Shown piece after piece: positions 7,915 to 17,426 of a DNA stretch of 39,359 nt. Position 1 is the first letter of the stretch. Each line of letters begins with the position of its first letter. The stretch is from SpSt-333 sp040751955 (GTDB taxonomy: Bacteria > Bacteroidota > Ignavibacteria > UBA10030 > UBA8401), in contig JBFMFY010000029.1 in assembly GCA_040751955.1 (NCBI GenBank), positions 1 to 39,359 of the forward strand, read 5' to 3'. The translations under genes were made by a program, and so were the position numbers. The notes under the pieces were generated by a model. The model saw only the letters and a list, made by a program, of their open reading frames with translations, was not told the DNA's origin and made no database searches.

Positions 7915-8952
7915 TTAGATGATCAGCATCGCGTCGCCGTAACTGAAGAACCTATATCCTTTTTTAATGGCATGTTTATACGCGCGCATCGTCAGATCGT
8001 GTCCGGCGAATGCAGAGACAAGCATCAGCAAGGTCGATTCCGGCATGTGAAAATTCGTGATCAGTTTATCGGCGATTTTGAAATCGTACGGCGGGAAGAT
8101 AAACTTGTCTGTCCAGCCGCGCAACACCTTCAAATGACCATCGGTAGTAACGGCAGATTCAACTGCGCGCATGGCACTCGTTCCGACAACACAGACTTTC
8201 TTTCGGCTGTCAATCGCTTTATTGACAACTTTCACCGCATCGTCGGTCACTTCAAAAAATTCCGAATCCATTTTGTGCTTGGTAAGATCTTCCACTTCTA
8301 CGGAGCGGAAGGTCCCAAGTCCAATATGTAAAAGTACCGATGAGAAATTGACCCCATTCTTCTCCAATTTTTTCACGAGCGGCTTCGAGAAATGAAGCCC
8401 TGCTGTCGGCGCGGCAACCGCCCCTACTTTTTCCGCAAAGATTGTCTGGTACGCTTCTTTGTCTTTAGGCGTCGGGTCACGTTTGATGTAATACGGCAGC
8501 GGCGTCAATCCGATCTTGTCGATTACTTTGAAAAAATCTCCGGTATAGTTGAAACGCACGGTGCGTCCTCGCGAAGTCGTGTTGTCGATAACTTCGCACC
8601 AGAGATTCCCGTTGTCGAAATAGATCTTGTTGCCGATACGCACCTTGCGCGCAGGATCGACGATCACGTCCCAGATATTCTCTTCCACATTCAGCTGACG
8701 AAGCAGAAACACTTCGATCTTTGCGTTCGTCTTTTCCTTCTTGCCGATCAACCGTGCCTGGAACACTTTTGTTTCGTTCACGACGATCGCATCTCCCTTT
8801 TCGAAATAGTCAACGATGTCGTAAAAGTGTCTATCCTCGAACGTCTCTTCGGCGCGGTTTACCACGAGCAAGCGTGCATGGTCGCGCGGATTTGCCGGGT
8901 GCTTGGCGATCAGATTGCGCGGCACCGGGTATTTGAAATCGGAAAGTTTCAT
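7915..8952 (-). CDS. queA: S-adenosylmethionine:tRNA ribosyltransferase-isomerase
   Basis: The 345-residue enzyme transfers and rearranges the ribose of SAM onto 7-aminomethyl-7-deazaguanine in tRNA, giving epoxyqueuosine. The conserved start MKLSDFKYPVP fixes the ATG at 8952; an in-frame upstream ATG at 9000 would add 16 residues absent from the family. AAAGGA about 10 bases upstream acts as a weak Shine-Dalgarno. Family motifs include AKHPANPRDHARLLV, VGAVAAPTAGLHF, LHIGLGTFRSVEV, GTSAMRAVESA and NFHMPESTLLMLVSAFAG. The TAA stop is 7 bases before the permease ATG. Confidence 0.96.
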   Translation of the reverse strand: MKLSDFKYPVPRNLIAKHPANPRDHARLLVVNRAEETFEDRHFYDIVDYFEKGDAIVVNETKVFQARLIGKKEKTNAKIEVFLLRQLNVEENIWDVIVDPARKVRIGNKIYFDNGNLWCEVIDNTTSRGRTVRFNYTGDFFKVIDKIGLTPLPYYIKRDPTPKDKEAYQTIFAEKVGAVAAPTAGLHFSKPLVKKLEKNGVNFSSVLLHIGLGTFRSVEVEDLTKHKMDSEFFEVTDDAVKVVNKAIDSRKKVCVVGTSAMRAVESAVTTDGHLKVLRGWTDKFIFPPYDFKIADKLITNFHMPESTLLMLVSAFAGHDLTMRAYKHAIKKGYRFFSYGDAMLII

Positions 8953-8969
8953 TGAGCACTGTTCCTTTC

Positions 8970-9013
8970 GGGCTTTCCGCCCATTATTGAAATAATCCAC
9001 GCATCACTGCGTG
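8970..9013 (-). other. Two small hairpins in the gap upstream of queA
   Basis: CACGCA (8998-9003) pairs with TGCGTG (9008-9013) around a 4-base loop. GGGC (8970-8973) pairs with GCCC (8979-8982) around 5 bases. They occupy the 72-base gap between the peptidase gene and queA, the widest in the lpx segment. A processing or attenuation site is possible. I see no match to a preQ1 riboswitch. Confidence 0.3.
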
Positions 9014-9024
9014 TGAGGTATTTG

Positions 9025-9723
9025 TTATAGTTGCATGTTCTTAATCCGCACGGCATCAAAGAACGAAGCGCCGATTGTTGCGGTGAACGGATTTTCTCTA
9101 TCCTTCATCCGTTCCGGATGCCATTGCACGGCAAGGAAGAACGGTTTTCCGTTTTTCTCTTTCCACTCAAGCGATTCGACAACGCCATCAGGGGAAAAAA
9201 CAGCCGCTGACAAACTCTGCGCGACGATCTTCACAGCCTGATGGTGATACGAGTTAATCTCTCCGGATGTCACCCCCGTGATCATATGCATCAGCGAATT
9301 TTCTTTGACGGAGACCGCATGACGAATGACCGGCTCTTTCTCTTTGACATCATGCTTGTTGAAACCGTCGTACTCCAAATCCGCGATCAGCGTTCCGCCG
9401 AGATGTACGTTGGCAACCTGCAATCCCCGACAGATACAGAGGACGGGAATTTTTTCCTTCAATGCCCGATCAAGCATCTCAAACTCAAATGTATCCCTCC
9501 GTGTATCGGTTTTGCCGACTAATGCTGCCGGCTCCGCTTTGGAATATTGCGGATCAACATCTTCCCCGCCGGTCAGTACCAATCCGTCAACGCCGGTCAG
9601 ATCGTTCTTTCCGTTCCTGTACGACATGACCACAAGTTCAGCAGACGGCTCATACGACTGCAGCCAATCGAGATAAAGTTTTTGTTTTTCTTCTCTGCCG
9701 GTATCTGTAACTGCTATTTTCAT
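9025..9723 (-). CDS. Class I glutamine amidotransferase-like hydrolase (peptidase C26, PuuD-like)
   Basis: The 232-residue protein is related to gamma-glutamyl-GABA hydrolases. The nucleophile elbow VLCICRGLQ carries C98, and the partner His-Glu pair is in VQWHPE near the C-terminus. The oxyanion-side motif LTGGEDVDP (residues 50-58) is typical of PuuD-type C26 proteins and is not a synthetase-linked GATase pattern. No synthetase domain is attached, so it probably acts alone on gamma-glutamyl compounds; the substrate is unknown. It lies 4 bases after lpxK. Confidence 0.85.
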   Translation of the reverse strand: MKIAVTDTGREEKQKLYLDWLQSYEPSAELVVMSYRNGKNDLTGVDGLVLTGGEDVDPQYSKAEPAALVGKTDTRRDTFEFEMLDRALKEKIPVLCICRGLQVANVHLGGTLIADLEYDGFNKHDVKEKEPVIRHAVSVKENSLMHMITGVTSGEINSYHHQAVKIVAQSLSAAVFSPDGVVESLEWKEKNGKPFFLAVQWHPERMKDRENPFTATIGASFFDAVRIKNMQL

Positions 9724-9727
9724 TGTT

Positions 9728-10759
9728 TTACACTGCCGATGATAAAAATTGTTTCCATTGTTCCTGTTGATGAATCTGAACTTCCATCATAAGAGCAAAT
9801 ACCGGGATCTCAGAAAATTCATTTTTAAATTCTGATAATTTCACCGCATCTTTTTCTGTCGTGATGATGAAATCAGTCCTTTGAAGCCGGTGCGTTTCCA
9901 ATACTTGCCGAATTTCTTCATTGGTGTACCGATGATGGTCTGCGAAAGCAAATCGTGAACTGATTGCGGCACCCAATGATTCAATATTGCTCTCAAAACT
10001 TTTCGGATTGGCAATTCCACTCATTGCAATAACCGAATGACCTTTCAGTATATCCAGCGGCTGGCGAACTCCGCCGAACACATTGATTACCGCAACAGGC
10101 ACGTAGGAACTAGAAAATTTATTTGTAACAGTAGCAACATTTGGATCGCTCATTATCGGTGATGCATCCAACGGATCACGCACCTTCGTAACAACAACTG
10201 CATCCGCACGCCGTAGGCTGTTCAGTGGTTCTCTTCGGTAACCAGCCGGAAGAAGCATGGATTTCATTAATGACCACGTGCCATCAAGCAGCACCACATC
10301 AACGCGTCTCTGCAAGTATCTATGCTGGAATCCGTCGTCCAATACTATGATGTCGGCACGATATTCTTCAACAGCTTTTTTAGCACCGCGGACTCGTTTC
10401 TCGTCGGCAATCACGATTGCATTCGGTAATTGACGGGCGATAAACAACATCTCATCCCCGCCCTGTGCAACGTTTGCCAATAGATTCATACCGTCGCTCA
10501 CAACAATTGTTCCCCGCGACATCCTTCCATATCCCCTGCTGACAACTGCAACTCGTTTTCCACGTCCCAAAAAGTACTTTGCAACTTCAATCGTCATCGG
10601 CGTCTTCCCCGTACCGCCAGCGGTGATGTTGCCGATTGATATGACCGGCACGCCGACATCAACGGATTTCAATATCCCGTTATCAAAGAGGAGATTCCTC
10701 GTCCACACACCACATCCGTACACCAGCGACAATGGATACAGAATCGGATGCGGTTTCAC
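9728..10759 (-). CDS. lpxK: Tetraacyldisaccharide 4'-kinase
   Basis: The 343-residue inner-membrane enzyme phosphorylates the 4' position of the lipid A disaccharide made by LpxB. A Walker A P-loop is visible at residues 43-54 (GNITAGGTGKTP), followed by VAVVSRGYGR and VLDDGFQHRYL with the catalytic aspartates. The N-terminus has one weak hydrophobic helix. The start codon is GTG at 10757-10759, overlapping the TGA of the preceding acyltransferase gene as GTGA. Placement two genes after lpxB supports the call. Confidence 0.95.
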   Translation of the reverse strand: MKPHPILYPLSLVYGCGVWTRNLLFDNGILKSVDVGVPVISIGNITAGGTGKTPMTIEVAKYFLGRGKRVAVVSRGYGRMSRGTIVVSDGMNLLANVAQGGDEMLFIARQLPNAIVIADEKRVRGAKKAVEEYRADIIVLDDGFQHRYLQRRVDVVLLDGTWSLMKSMLLPAGYRREPLNSLRRADAVVVTKVRDPLDASPIMSDPNVATVTNKFSSSYVPVAVINVFGGVRQPLDILKGHSVIAMSGIANPKSFESNIESLGAAISSRFAFADHHRYTNEEIRQVLETHRLQRTDFIITTEKDAVKLSEFKNEFSEIPVFALMMEVQIHQQEQWKQFLSSAV

Positions 10760-11409
10760 AATTGCTGCTCTGCTTTCAGTGTCAACTCATTCAATCGATG
10801 CTGCATTGTCATCTTAAAACTATCGAGCGATTCGCCATTTAATTCCTTCGGCACAATCGCCGGTTCACCATAGGCAACCGATACTTTTGAAAACGGCATC
10901 GGCACTTCAAAGGCATCCCAGCTTTTCAGATTTTTTTTCTTCTTCGCTGCTATTCCGACCAGAATTAACGGAACGCCGGCCTTCTGTGCGACTCGTACCG
11001 CACCCATTTTCATTTCATGTCTTGGACCGCGCGGGCCATCCGGTGTTATTGCCAACGAATTACCTTTTTCAACTTCATCTACCATCAACTGCATTGCTTC
11101 TTTTCCACCGATATGGCTCGAACCGCGAATCATTACATATCCCCATCGTTCGAGAACAGTCGAAAGATATTCCCCATCGCTGCTTTGACTCACCAGTGCC
11201 GAGATTTTCCTTTTGCCGACCGGACGGTGCAGAAACCAGCCTACCAACATGGAGCCGTGCCAAAATGCAACCACGTAATTCCTGCCGCTCAAACAGATCT
11301 CATCGAATTTTTCCGAACCTGTTTTCGTGATCCTCAACGATGCACACCACCACAGCGCAACTCTCCATAGGACGGTTCGCAGCGCAAACAGGATTAATTT
11401 CTTTTTCAT
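10756..11409 (-). CDS. DUF374 lysophospholipid acyltransferase-family protein
   Basis: The 217-residue protein has a hydrophobic N-terminal helix. The acyltransferase catalytic block begins FWHGSML near residue 70, where His plays the role of the HX4D motif. TPDGPRGPRHEMKMG near residue 138 is the DUF374 signature. It sits between lpxB and lpxK with 4-base overlaps on both sides, so it probably acylates lipid A or its precursor, perhaps replacing LpxL/LpxM-type late acyltransferases. The role is inferred from context; the family's substrates are poorly established. Confidence 0.88.
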   Translation of the reverse strand: MKKKLILFALRTVLWRVALWWCASLRITKTGSEKFDEICLSGRNYVVAFWHGSMLVGWFLHRPVGKRKISALVSQSSDGEYLSTVLERWGYVMIRGSSHIGGKEAMQLMVDEVEKGNSLAITPDGPRGPRHEMKMGAVRVAQKAGVPLILVGIAAKKKKNLKSWDAFEVPMPFSKVSVAYGEPAIVPKELNGESLDSFKMTMQHRLNELTLKAEQQL

Positions 11410-12524
11410 AAGGAAAGTATCGCATCGGCGACCTTGGATGATGCGCCGCCATTTCCCAACTTTTCTTTCACACGCTGCAACTCATTTTTCATCTCTTCCA
11501 AACGCTGCGGTTGCGTCAGGATCATTTTTGCTTCTTTCACCAGGTTGTTGACGCTGACCGAACTCTGGATCAATTCCGGCACGACGGTTTTTCCCGCAAC
11601 AATATTCACAAGCGCAATGTTCTTTATCCTCACAACGAGCCGTGCAATCCAGTACGTTATCGGCGACGTTTTATAGACCACGACCATCGGTGTGCCGTTA
11701 CACGCAGTTTCGAGTGTGGCGGTTCCCGATGTAACAAAGGCGAACTCAGCATACTTCATCACCTCATGTGTTGCGTGCTGAATGAACTTGATCTGCGCGC
11801 CGTGCGGTACAGCGTCGAGATAATCGTCCAGCGAGAGGTTCGGCGCAACGGCAACAACCACTTGTTTTGTTTTCCCTGCCAGCTGGATCGCCGCATTGAG
11901 CATGACGGAGAACAACGCACGAATCTCCTGCTTTCTGCTCCCCGGAATCACCGCGATGAATTTCTTCTCTTCATCTACATTGAACTTTCTATGAAATTGC
12001 TCCCGGTCCATTGGTGAGTTCATCTCGTCCACGAGCGGATGACCGACGAATACGACGGGAATGTGTTCCTTTTCGTAGATCGGTACTTCGAAAGGAAACA
12101 CGACGAGCATCGTATCGATGATCCCTTTCATCTTTTTCACCCGTCCTTTTTTCCATGCCCACACTTGCGGACTGATGTAGTACACTACCTTCGTTCCGTG
12201 TTTCTTTGCGATACGAGCAAAGCGCAGATTGAATCCGGGATAGTCTATTAAAAGAACTACGTCAGGTTTCTTAATCTCCAGTAACTGCTCAAGCGATCGT
12301 TCAACCGATCGAATCAACGGCAGATGTTTGATCACCTCCACGAATCCCATGAATGACATCTCGCGGATGTGGTACGTCAGTTTCATTCCGGCTTGTTTCA
12401 TCTTGTCGCCGCCGACGCCGAAGATATCAATGTTCGGATTGCGCGATTTCAATTCTTGCACAACTCCCGCTCCATGAGCATCTCCCGAAGCTTCTCCCGC
12501 TATTATCAAGATGCGTTCGATCAT
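11406..12524 (-). CDS. lpxB: Lipid-A-disaccharide synthase
   Basis: The 372-residue GT19 glycosyltransferase joins UDP-diacylglucosamine and lipid X to make the lipid A disaccharide at the inner membrane. The start at 12524 gives the family N-terminus MIERILIIAGEASGDAHG; the frame is open 42 codons further upstream but would overlap the methyltransferase gene. Other motifs: GVGGDKM near residue 38, LIDYPGFNLR, YYISPQVWAWKKGR and FVTSGTATLE. It starts 1 base after the methyltransferase stop and ends in an ATGA overlap with the DUF374 gene. Confidence 0.95.
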   Translation of the reverse strand: MIERILIIAGEASGDAHGAGVVQELKSRNPNIDIFGVGGDKMKQAGMKLTYHIREMSFMGFVEVIKHLPLIRSVERSLEQLLEIKKPDVVLLIDYPGFNLRFARIAKKHGTKVVYYISPQVWAWKKGRVKKMKGIIDTMLVVFPFEVPIYEKEHIPVVFVGHPLVDEMNSPMDREQFHRKFNVDEEKKFIAVIPGSRKQEIRALFSVMLNAAIQLAGKTKQVVVAVAPNLSLDDYLDAVPHGAQIKFIQHATHEVMKYAEFAFVTSGTATLETACNGTPMVVVYKTSPITYWIARLVVRIKNIALVNIVAGKTVVPELIQSSVSVNNLVKEAKMILTQPQRLEEMKNELQRVKEKLGNGGASSKVADAILSL

Positions 12525-12525
12525 A

Positions 12526-13104
12526 TTACCGAATGAAATACCGTGCGACAATAAGAATGATGACCGTTGCAAATCCCTGCAACGTTCGTGTTTCGGATGC
12601 CATACCGCGCGAAAAATCAGGACTGCGATGGAACGAATGCTTACCCGCATATTTCGTTAATCGCGGAATGAAGCGCGGAACGTTCTTCAGATATTGCTCG
12701 TACTCTTCGCCGAATGCCTGGCGGAGATGTTCCTCTTCGCGCGACACGATCAGGTGATACTGAATGACGAACCATGCAAGCGCAACTATTTGCAGCCACG
12801 GAACGAGGGCGTTGGACATGATACCGCATCCGACATACATTAAGATATTCCCGACATAGAGCGGATTACGCACGAAGCCAAAAGGACCGTCGGTAATTAA
12901 ATTCGTTGCGCCGACAACACCGGTCGTACGGGTCTCGCTCCCTGCAATCGAAACGCCCCAGAAACGGATCGCCTCCCCTACCAAAGCGATGAGTAAACCG
13001 GCGGTCAGTGTTTCCATCGTCGGTTCCGCATACACAAGCATTACCACGATAAATGGGATGGGAGTATAACTCCGCATTTCAAAAACTTTGAGCCGGAAAT
13101 CCAT
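12526..13104 (-). CDS. ICMT/PEMT-like membrane methyltransferase
   Basis: The 192-residue integral membrane protein has four to five hydrophobic helices and the isoprenylcysteine carboxyl methyltransferase-type C-terminus: GPFGFVRNPLYVGN near residue 97, then SREEEHLRQAFGEEYEQY near 140-160, which forms the SAM-binding end. Bacterial members methylate lipids or small isoprenoids; the substrate here is not known. Its place directly before lpxB (1-base gap) suggests an envelope lipid, but this is inference. It starts one base after the phosphatase stop. Confidence 0.82.
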   Translation of the reverse strand: MDFRLKVFEMRSYTPIPFIVVMLVYAEPTMETLTAGLLIALVGEAIRFWGVSIAGSETRTTGVVGATNLITDGPFGFVRNPLYVGNILMYVGCGIMSNALVPWLQIVALAWFVIQYHLIVSREEEHLRQAFGEEYEQYLKNVPRFIPRLTKYAGKHSFHRSPDFSRGMASETRTLQGFATVIILIVARYFIR

Positions 13105-13105
13105 G

Positions 13106-13855
13106 TTACTCCATCATAAAAATATCTTTGCGCGCAAGTTCCGCAGTGCGCCGTTTTTTCGGCTTCGTGGTCGCTACGATCGACCGGAACTTCGCCAGCA
13201 CATCGCTGAATGTTTCGAACCGGTGGAACGTGATGTTGTTCGCTTCACAAAAAGGGACGAGCGCATTTTTCGCAAAAACGATATCCGCATATTGCACGGG
13301 ACAACGATCCGACACTCCATCACCGATGTACACAATGACATGGTCGTCGCTCGAGTGTGTCAGCATGTGGTTTCGCTTGCAATTCGCGCACCGCGGGCAT
13401 TCAGCATCGGTAAACGGGAACAGCGGCGTCAACGTGCCGTCATCGTTGAACTGCAATTCATTTGAGAAACGGGGAAGAGAATTCAATCCCTCCCGTTCCA
13501 ATATCGGATCGATGTATGCATCGTAACCGTCACTGAGCACATGCACATCAATATTCTTGCCGCAGCAATATGTTACAAAATCAGGGAATGAAGGATCCGT
13601 CTTTTTTGACAGTATGAATCGCATAAACTCATCCCTCGTCACCGATTTCATCGTGGCGAATCCTCGCTTCCAGCATTCGCGAGCATTGATCTCACCCCTT
13701 CTGTACGCGGCGAAACTTTCGGCACACACATGCACATCGCCGAACCGGTCAAAGATTGCATCACCGATATCTTCCACCGTAATGGTACCGTCGAAATCGG
13801 TGAAGACGATATAGGAAAGATTTTGATTCATTCGGTCTCTCAGCACCGCAGTCAT
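13106..13855 (-). CDS. HAD phosphatase, MtnX/phosphoserine phosphatase-like
   Basis: The 249-residue haloacid dehalogenase-fold phosphatase carries motif I FTDFDGTIT (D20 and D22), motif II LSDG near residue 108 and motif III IGDGVSDRCP near residue 177. A CPRCANC cluster near residue 150 matches the cysteine-rich insert of MtnX-like proteins. MtnX dephosphorylates an intermediate of methionine salvage, but no other salvage genes are nearby, so the substrate is uncertain. An ATG at 13831 would remove eight residues and is equally plausible as the start. Gaps to smc and the methyltransferase gene are 10 and 1 bases. Confidence 0.84.
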   Translation of the reverse strand: MTAVLRDRMNQNLSYIVFTDFDGTITVEDIGDAIFDRFGDVHVCAESFAAYRRGEINARECWKRGFATMKSVTRDEFMRFILSKKTDPSFPDFVTYCCGKNIDVHVLSDGYDAYIDPILEREGLNSLPRFSNELQFNDDGTLTPLFPFTDAECPRCANCKRNHMLTHSSDDHVIVYIGDGVSDRCPVQYADIVFAKNALVPFCEANNITFHRFETFSDVLAKFRSIVATTKPKKRRTAELARKDIFMME

Positions 13856-13865
13856 CCGACACTTT

Positions 13866-16800
13866 CTAATTCGTCGCTACCTTGTCCTCGTTAAACCGCA
13901 CGGAAACGAGTTTCGACACTCCCTGTTCTTCCATCGTCACGCCGTACATAGCATTTGCCGCTTCCATCGTCTTCTTGTTGTGCGTGACGATGATGAACTG
14001 TGTGTTGTCGCTGAATTTTCTAATGATGCGCGCGAACCGGTCGATATTGGAATCGTCGAGCGGAGCGTCAACTTCATCGAGAATACAGAACGGCGACGGC
14101 TTTACAAGATAGATTGCGAACAACAAAGCAATTGCCGTCAATGTTTTTTCACCGCCGGAGAGAAGATCGATCGATGTCGGGCGCTTCCCTCTCGGCTTTG
14201 CAGTAATCTCGATACGCGCTTCGAGCGGATCAACGTCTTTCTCCAGCGAAAGATCGCATTCGTCCCCTTCATCGAACAGACCTTTGAATGTTACGATGAA
14301 GTTCTCGCGTATCTTCTCGAACGTCGCAAGGAATTCCCGCTGTGCGGTAGTATTTATTTCTTCTATTGTTTGAATCAGCGTTTTTTCCGATTCAATGAGA
14401 TCGTCGCGCTGCCGTGTGATAAAATCGAGACGTTCTTTTTCCGTCTTATATTCATCAAACGCAGCAAAATTTACCGGACCGAGTGAACGAATCTTCTCTT
14501 TGAGTACGCGTACTTCTTCGTGTCCCTTTTCAAGATCGAAATGTTCGTCGGCGGGGAATTCCTTCAGTTCAAGCACATAATCGAATTCTTCTTTTGCGCG
14601 CGCCACAAGGTTCTGCCCCTTCATAGTCATTTCGGAGATTTTCATTTCCAATTCATGCGACCGGGACATTGAGGTATCATGGAGGCGGCGCGCATCTTTC
14701 AGTTTCAATTCAATCTCGTGTGTTTGATTCCGCTTTACATTGTACTCGTTTTGAACAACTTTCTTCCGCTCGATGATAGCGTTCAACTGTTCGTCGAGAT
14801 TTTGAAGCTCGGAAGCGTTCGCCAGCAATTCTTCTTTCAGCCGTTCAATGTCGGCACGGGCAGATGCGATATCGGCATCACGCTGCGCGAACGTATTCTT
14901 AATATTGGCGATTGTTGCGGCAGTGTATTCCAATTCCCGTGCGGATTTCTTTTCTTCATTTTCCAGCCGAAGCATCTCCAGGTGAGCGTCGGTTGCCACT
15001 TTGGAGAATTCGTTCCACATCACCTCCATCGTTTCCAACTCGCTCGCCGCGGCGCCTGACTGCTGCTCCGCCAGCGATTTTTTCTTTTCAAGATCCTCGA
15101 TCGCCGGCAGCATTGATTTCAATTCTTCGTTCAACGTATCGGCTTCTTCCCGCAGCCGTTCATTCTCAGCATCGTTCCGTTCGACATTTTCTACCATTCG
15201 TTTCTTTTCATATTCGATCTGAGCAATCCGCATTTCGACAGCGGTCATTTGCTGCTCCGCTTTCTTCACTTGATCAAACAACGGCTTTGTATCAAGTGCA
15301 CCAAGTTCCTTCTCTTTTGAAGTTATAGTGGAGCGGACAGTATTGATCCCGTCATTCAGTTCGGTTAGTTCCCGTTCCAATTCCTCGATCTGCGTCTTCT
15401 TGCCGATCATCCCGCCGTCTTCTACACGAACGCTGCCGCCGCGCAGCACGCCCGATCCGGTGACCAATTCACCGTCAAGCGTGACGCATTTCAGCGAAAA
15501 ATATTTTCGGACGAGTCTTGACGCCGTTTGCACATCTTCAACGAGCAGGACGTTGGAGAAGAGAAAATCTTTCAGAGGCGCGTAACGGTTGTCGCACTGC
15601 ACAACATCGCCTGCCCATGCGATGGCGCCGTTTTCAACAATGTCGATGCGTTCTTCAGGGAGCGAGGGAATCGATTCGAGGCAAACGAATGTTGCACGCC
15701 CTTTGTCGTTTGTTTTCAGCAACTCCACCCCGCGGTGGGCATCGTCGATAGAATTGACGACGATGTACCCGGAAACATCTCCCAATGCCGCTTCGATTGC
15801 GATCCGATTTTCTGCAGAGGTTGAAAATGCATCGGCAACAGTCGTAAGAAGAAATTCTTTCCACTCATTATTCCCCAGTAAATATTTCGCCCCTTCGGAA
15901 TACCCTTCGTGAGTTTCAACAAGTCCGCGAAGGAATTCGAGCCTCGCGCGTTTTCGTTCGATGGTTGAGCGGAATTCAAATTCTTTGTTGCGAAGCTCTT
16001 CAATTTCTTTTTGTATCCGTTGTTTCAATCTTTCAGCATCAAGCGCTTTCAATTCCGCTTCGGCAAACTCGCGGCGGAGCTGCTTGTCTTGTGCAGACAA
16101 CTCAGCGACAATCGCCGTGTTCTTTTCAATATCCTGTGCATAGAGAGTATTCTCTTCGGATGAATATTCCAACCTGCCGTTGATATTTTCGAGACGCGCT
16201 TTCGTCCGCTCATGCTCATTCCGTTTAGCAGAGACTGCATGGAGGAGAGCGATGACATCGTCCTGTTTCGCTTTGACTTCAGTTTTCTTTTCATCCAATT
16301 GAAGGGTGAACGCATCCAGTTCTGCTTTCTTCGCGGAGTATTGCTGTGAGGTATCCTGCACAAGCGCATGAGTCGTTTCAATGGAATGTTTCAATTCATC
16401 CGACCGTTGTTCAAGATCTTTCAATTGTTCCTGAAGATCGGCTTTTTCTTTTTCGAACCGGACGATCGATTCTTCCTGCGATGTCGTCCGTTCGGACGCC
16501 TTCACGCGCGCCTGTTGCGTTAGGTTGATCTTCTGCTGGTGATCATTCAATTCGACCTGAACCTCGTTCATCTTCTGTTCCAGCGCTGAGAGTTCATCGC
16601 GCAGACTGTCAAGCATATTCTCTTCGGAGGTCAACTCATCGCTGATCTTCTGTTTCTCGTCAACAGCAGAAGTCAGTTTCAGTTTCAACGGTTCGATGGA
16701 ATGGAGGAGCTCCGAATATTCACGCTCAAGCAGGATAATCTCTTTCTCCCTCAATTCGGTTGAGAGTTTGTTGAACTGCTCGGCTTTGTTCGATTGGCGT

Positions 16801-17417
16801 TCCAGCGAGTTGACCGCTTTCTGCACCTCTTTCACAATATCATTGACGCGGTTCAGGTCTTGCTGCACATGATCGAGCTTCGTAAAGGTTTCTTTGCGGC
16901 GGACTTTGTACTTTGTCACACCGGCAGCCTCTTCAAATAATCGCCTGCGTTCATCCGCTTTATCGCTCAGGATCGTTTCGATCATTTTCAACTCGATGAC
17001 CGAGTACGCATCCGATCCCATACCGGTATCCATAAAGAGGTCTTTGATATCCTTTAACCGGCAGAGTGTTTTGTTCAGATAGTATTCACTTTCACCGGAT
17101 CGAAAAACGCGGCGAGTGATGGTCACTTCTTTATATTCAGAAGGAAGAATCCCTTTCGTATTTTCGATCGTTAACGACACTTCCGCCAGTCCGAGCGGTT
17201 TTCTGTTCTTTGTACCGTTAAAGATCACATCTTCCATCTTGTCGCTGCGCAAGCGGCTCGGTTTTTGTTCGCCGAGCGCCCAACGGATTGCGTCCACAAC
17301 ATTCGTCTTGCCGCAGCCGTTGGGACCGACAATTGCAGTCATCCCAATGTCGAACGAAAGGTTTACTTTGTTCGCAAATGATTTAAAACCGAATATTTCT
17401 AATTTGGATAAATACAT
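13866..17417 (-). CDS. smc: Chromosome segregation ATPase SMC
   Basis: The 1183-residue protein compacts and segregates the chromosome as a homodimer with ScpA/ScpB. The head has Walker A GPNGCGKT (31-38) and, at the C-terminus, the ABC signature LLSGGEK followed by the Walker B region FCILDEVDAPLDDSN. Two long coiled coils (about 170-495 and 665-1020) flank a hinge with the glycine-rich GSGVLRGGSVRVEDGG segment. All parts of the fold are present at normal length. It starts 9 bases after the GH2-like gene, so smc expression depends on that gene's promoter or an internal one. scpA and scpB are not in the window. Confidence 0.97.
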   Translation of the reverse strand: MYLSKLEIFGFKSFANKVNLSFDIGMTAIVGPNGCGKTNVVDAIRWALGEQKPSRLRSDKMEDVIFNGTKNRKPLGLAEVSLTIENTKGILPSEYKEVTITRRVFRSGESEYYLNKTLCRLKDIKDLFMDTGMGSDAYSVIELKMIETILSDKADERRRLFEEAAGVTKYKVRRKETFTKLDHVQQDLNRVNDIVKEVQKAVNSLERQSNKAEQFNKLSTELREKEIILLEREYSELLHSIEPLKLKLTSAVDEKQKISDELTSEENMLDSLRDELSALEQKMNEVQVELNDHQQKINLTQQARVKASERTTSQEESIVRFEKEKADLQEQLKDLEQRSDELKHSIETTHALVQDTSQQYSAKKAELDAFTLQLDEKKTEVKAKQDDVIALLHAVSAKRNEHERTKARLENINGRLEYSSEENTLYAQDIEKNTAIVAELSAQDKQLRREFAEAELKALDAERLKQRIQKEIEELRNKEFEFRSTIERKRARLEFLRGLVETHEGYSEGAKYLLGNNEWKEFLLTTVADAFSTSAENRIAIEAALGDVSGYIVVNSIDDAHRGVELLKTNDKGRATFVCLESIPSLPEERIDIVENGAIAWAGDVVQCDNRYAPLKDFLFSNVLLVEDVQTASRLVRKYFSLKCVTLDGELVTGSGVLRGGSVRVEDGGMIGKKTQIEELERELTELNDGINTVRSTITSKEKELGALDTKPLFDQVKKAEQQMTAVEMRIAQIEYEKKRMVENVERNDAENERLREEADTLNEELKSMLPAIEDLEKKKSLAEQQSGAAASELETMEVMWNEFSKVATDAHLEMLRLENEEKKSARELEYTAATIANIKNTFAQRDADIASARADIERLKEELLANASELQNLDEQLNAIIERKKVVQNEYNVKRNQTHEIELKLKDARRLHDTSMSRSHELEMKISEMTMKGQNLVARAKEEFDYVLELKEFPADEHFDLEKGHEEVRVLKEKIRSLGPVNFAAFDEYKTEKERLDFITRQRDDLIESEKTLIQTIEEINTTAQREFLATFEKIRENFIVTFKGLFDEGDECDLSLEKDVDPLEARIEITAKPRGKRPTSIDLLSGGEKTLTAIALLFAIYLVKPSPFCILDEVDAPLDDSNIDRFARIIRKFSDNTQFIIVTHNKKTMEAANAMYGVTMEEQGVSKLVSVRFNEDKVATN

Positions 17418-17426
17418 GAAGCCCGA

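Noticed and set aside
8392..8955. Open frame of 187 codons on the plus strand
   Set aside because: It lies antisense inside queA and shows no recognisable domain.
12525..12650. N-terminal extension of lpxB by 42 codons
   Set aside because: It would overlap the methyltransferase gene, and the conserved LpxB N-terminus begins at the ATG at 12524.
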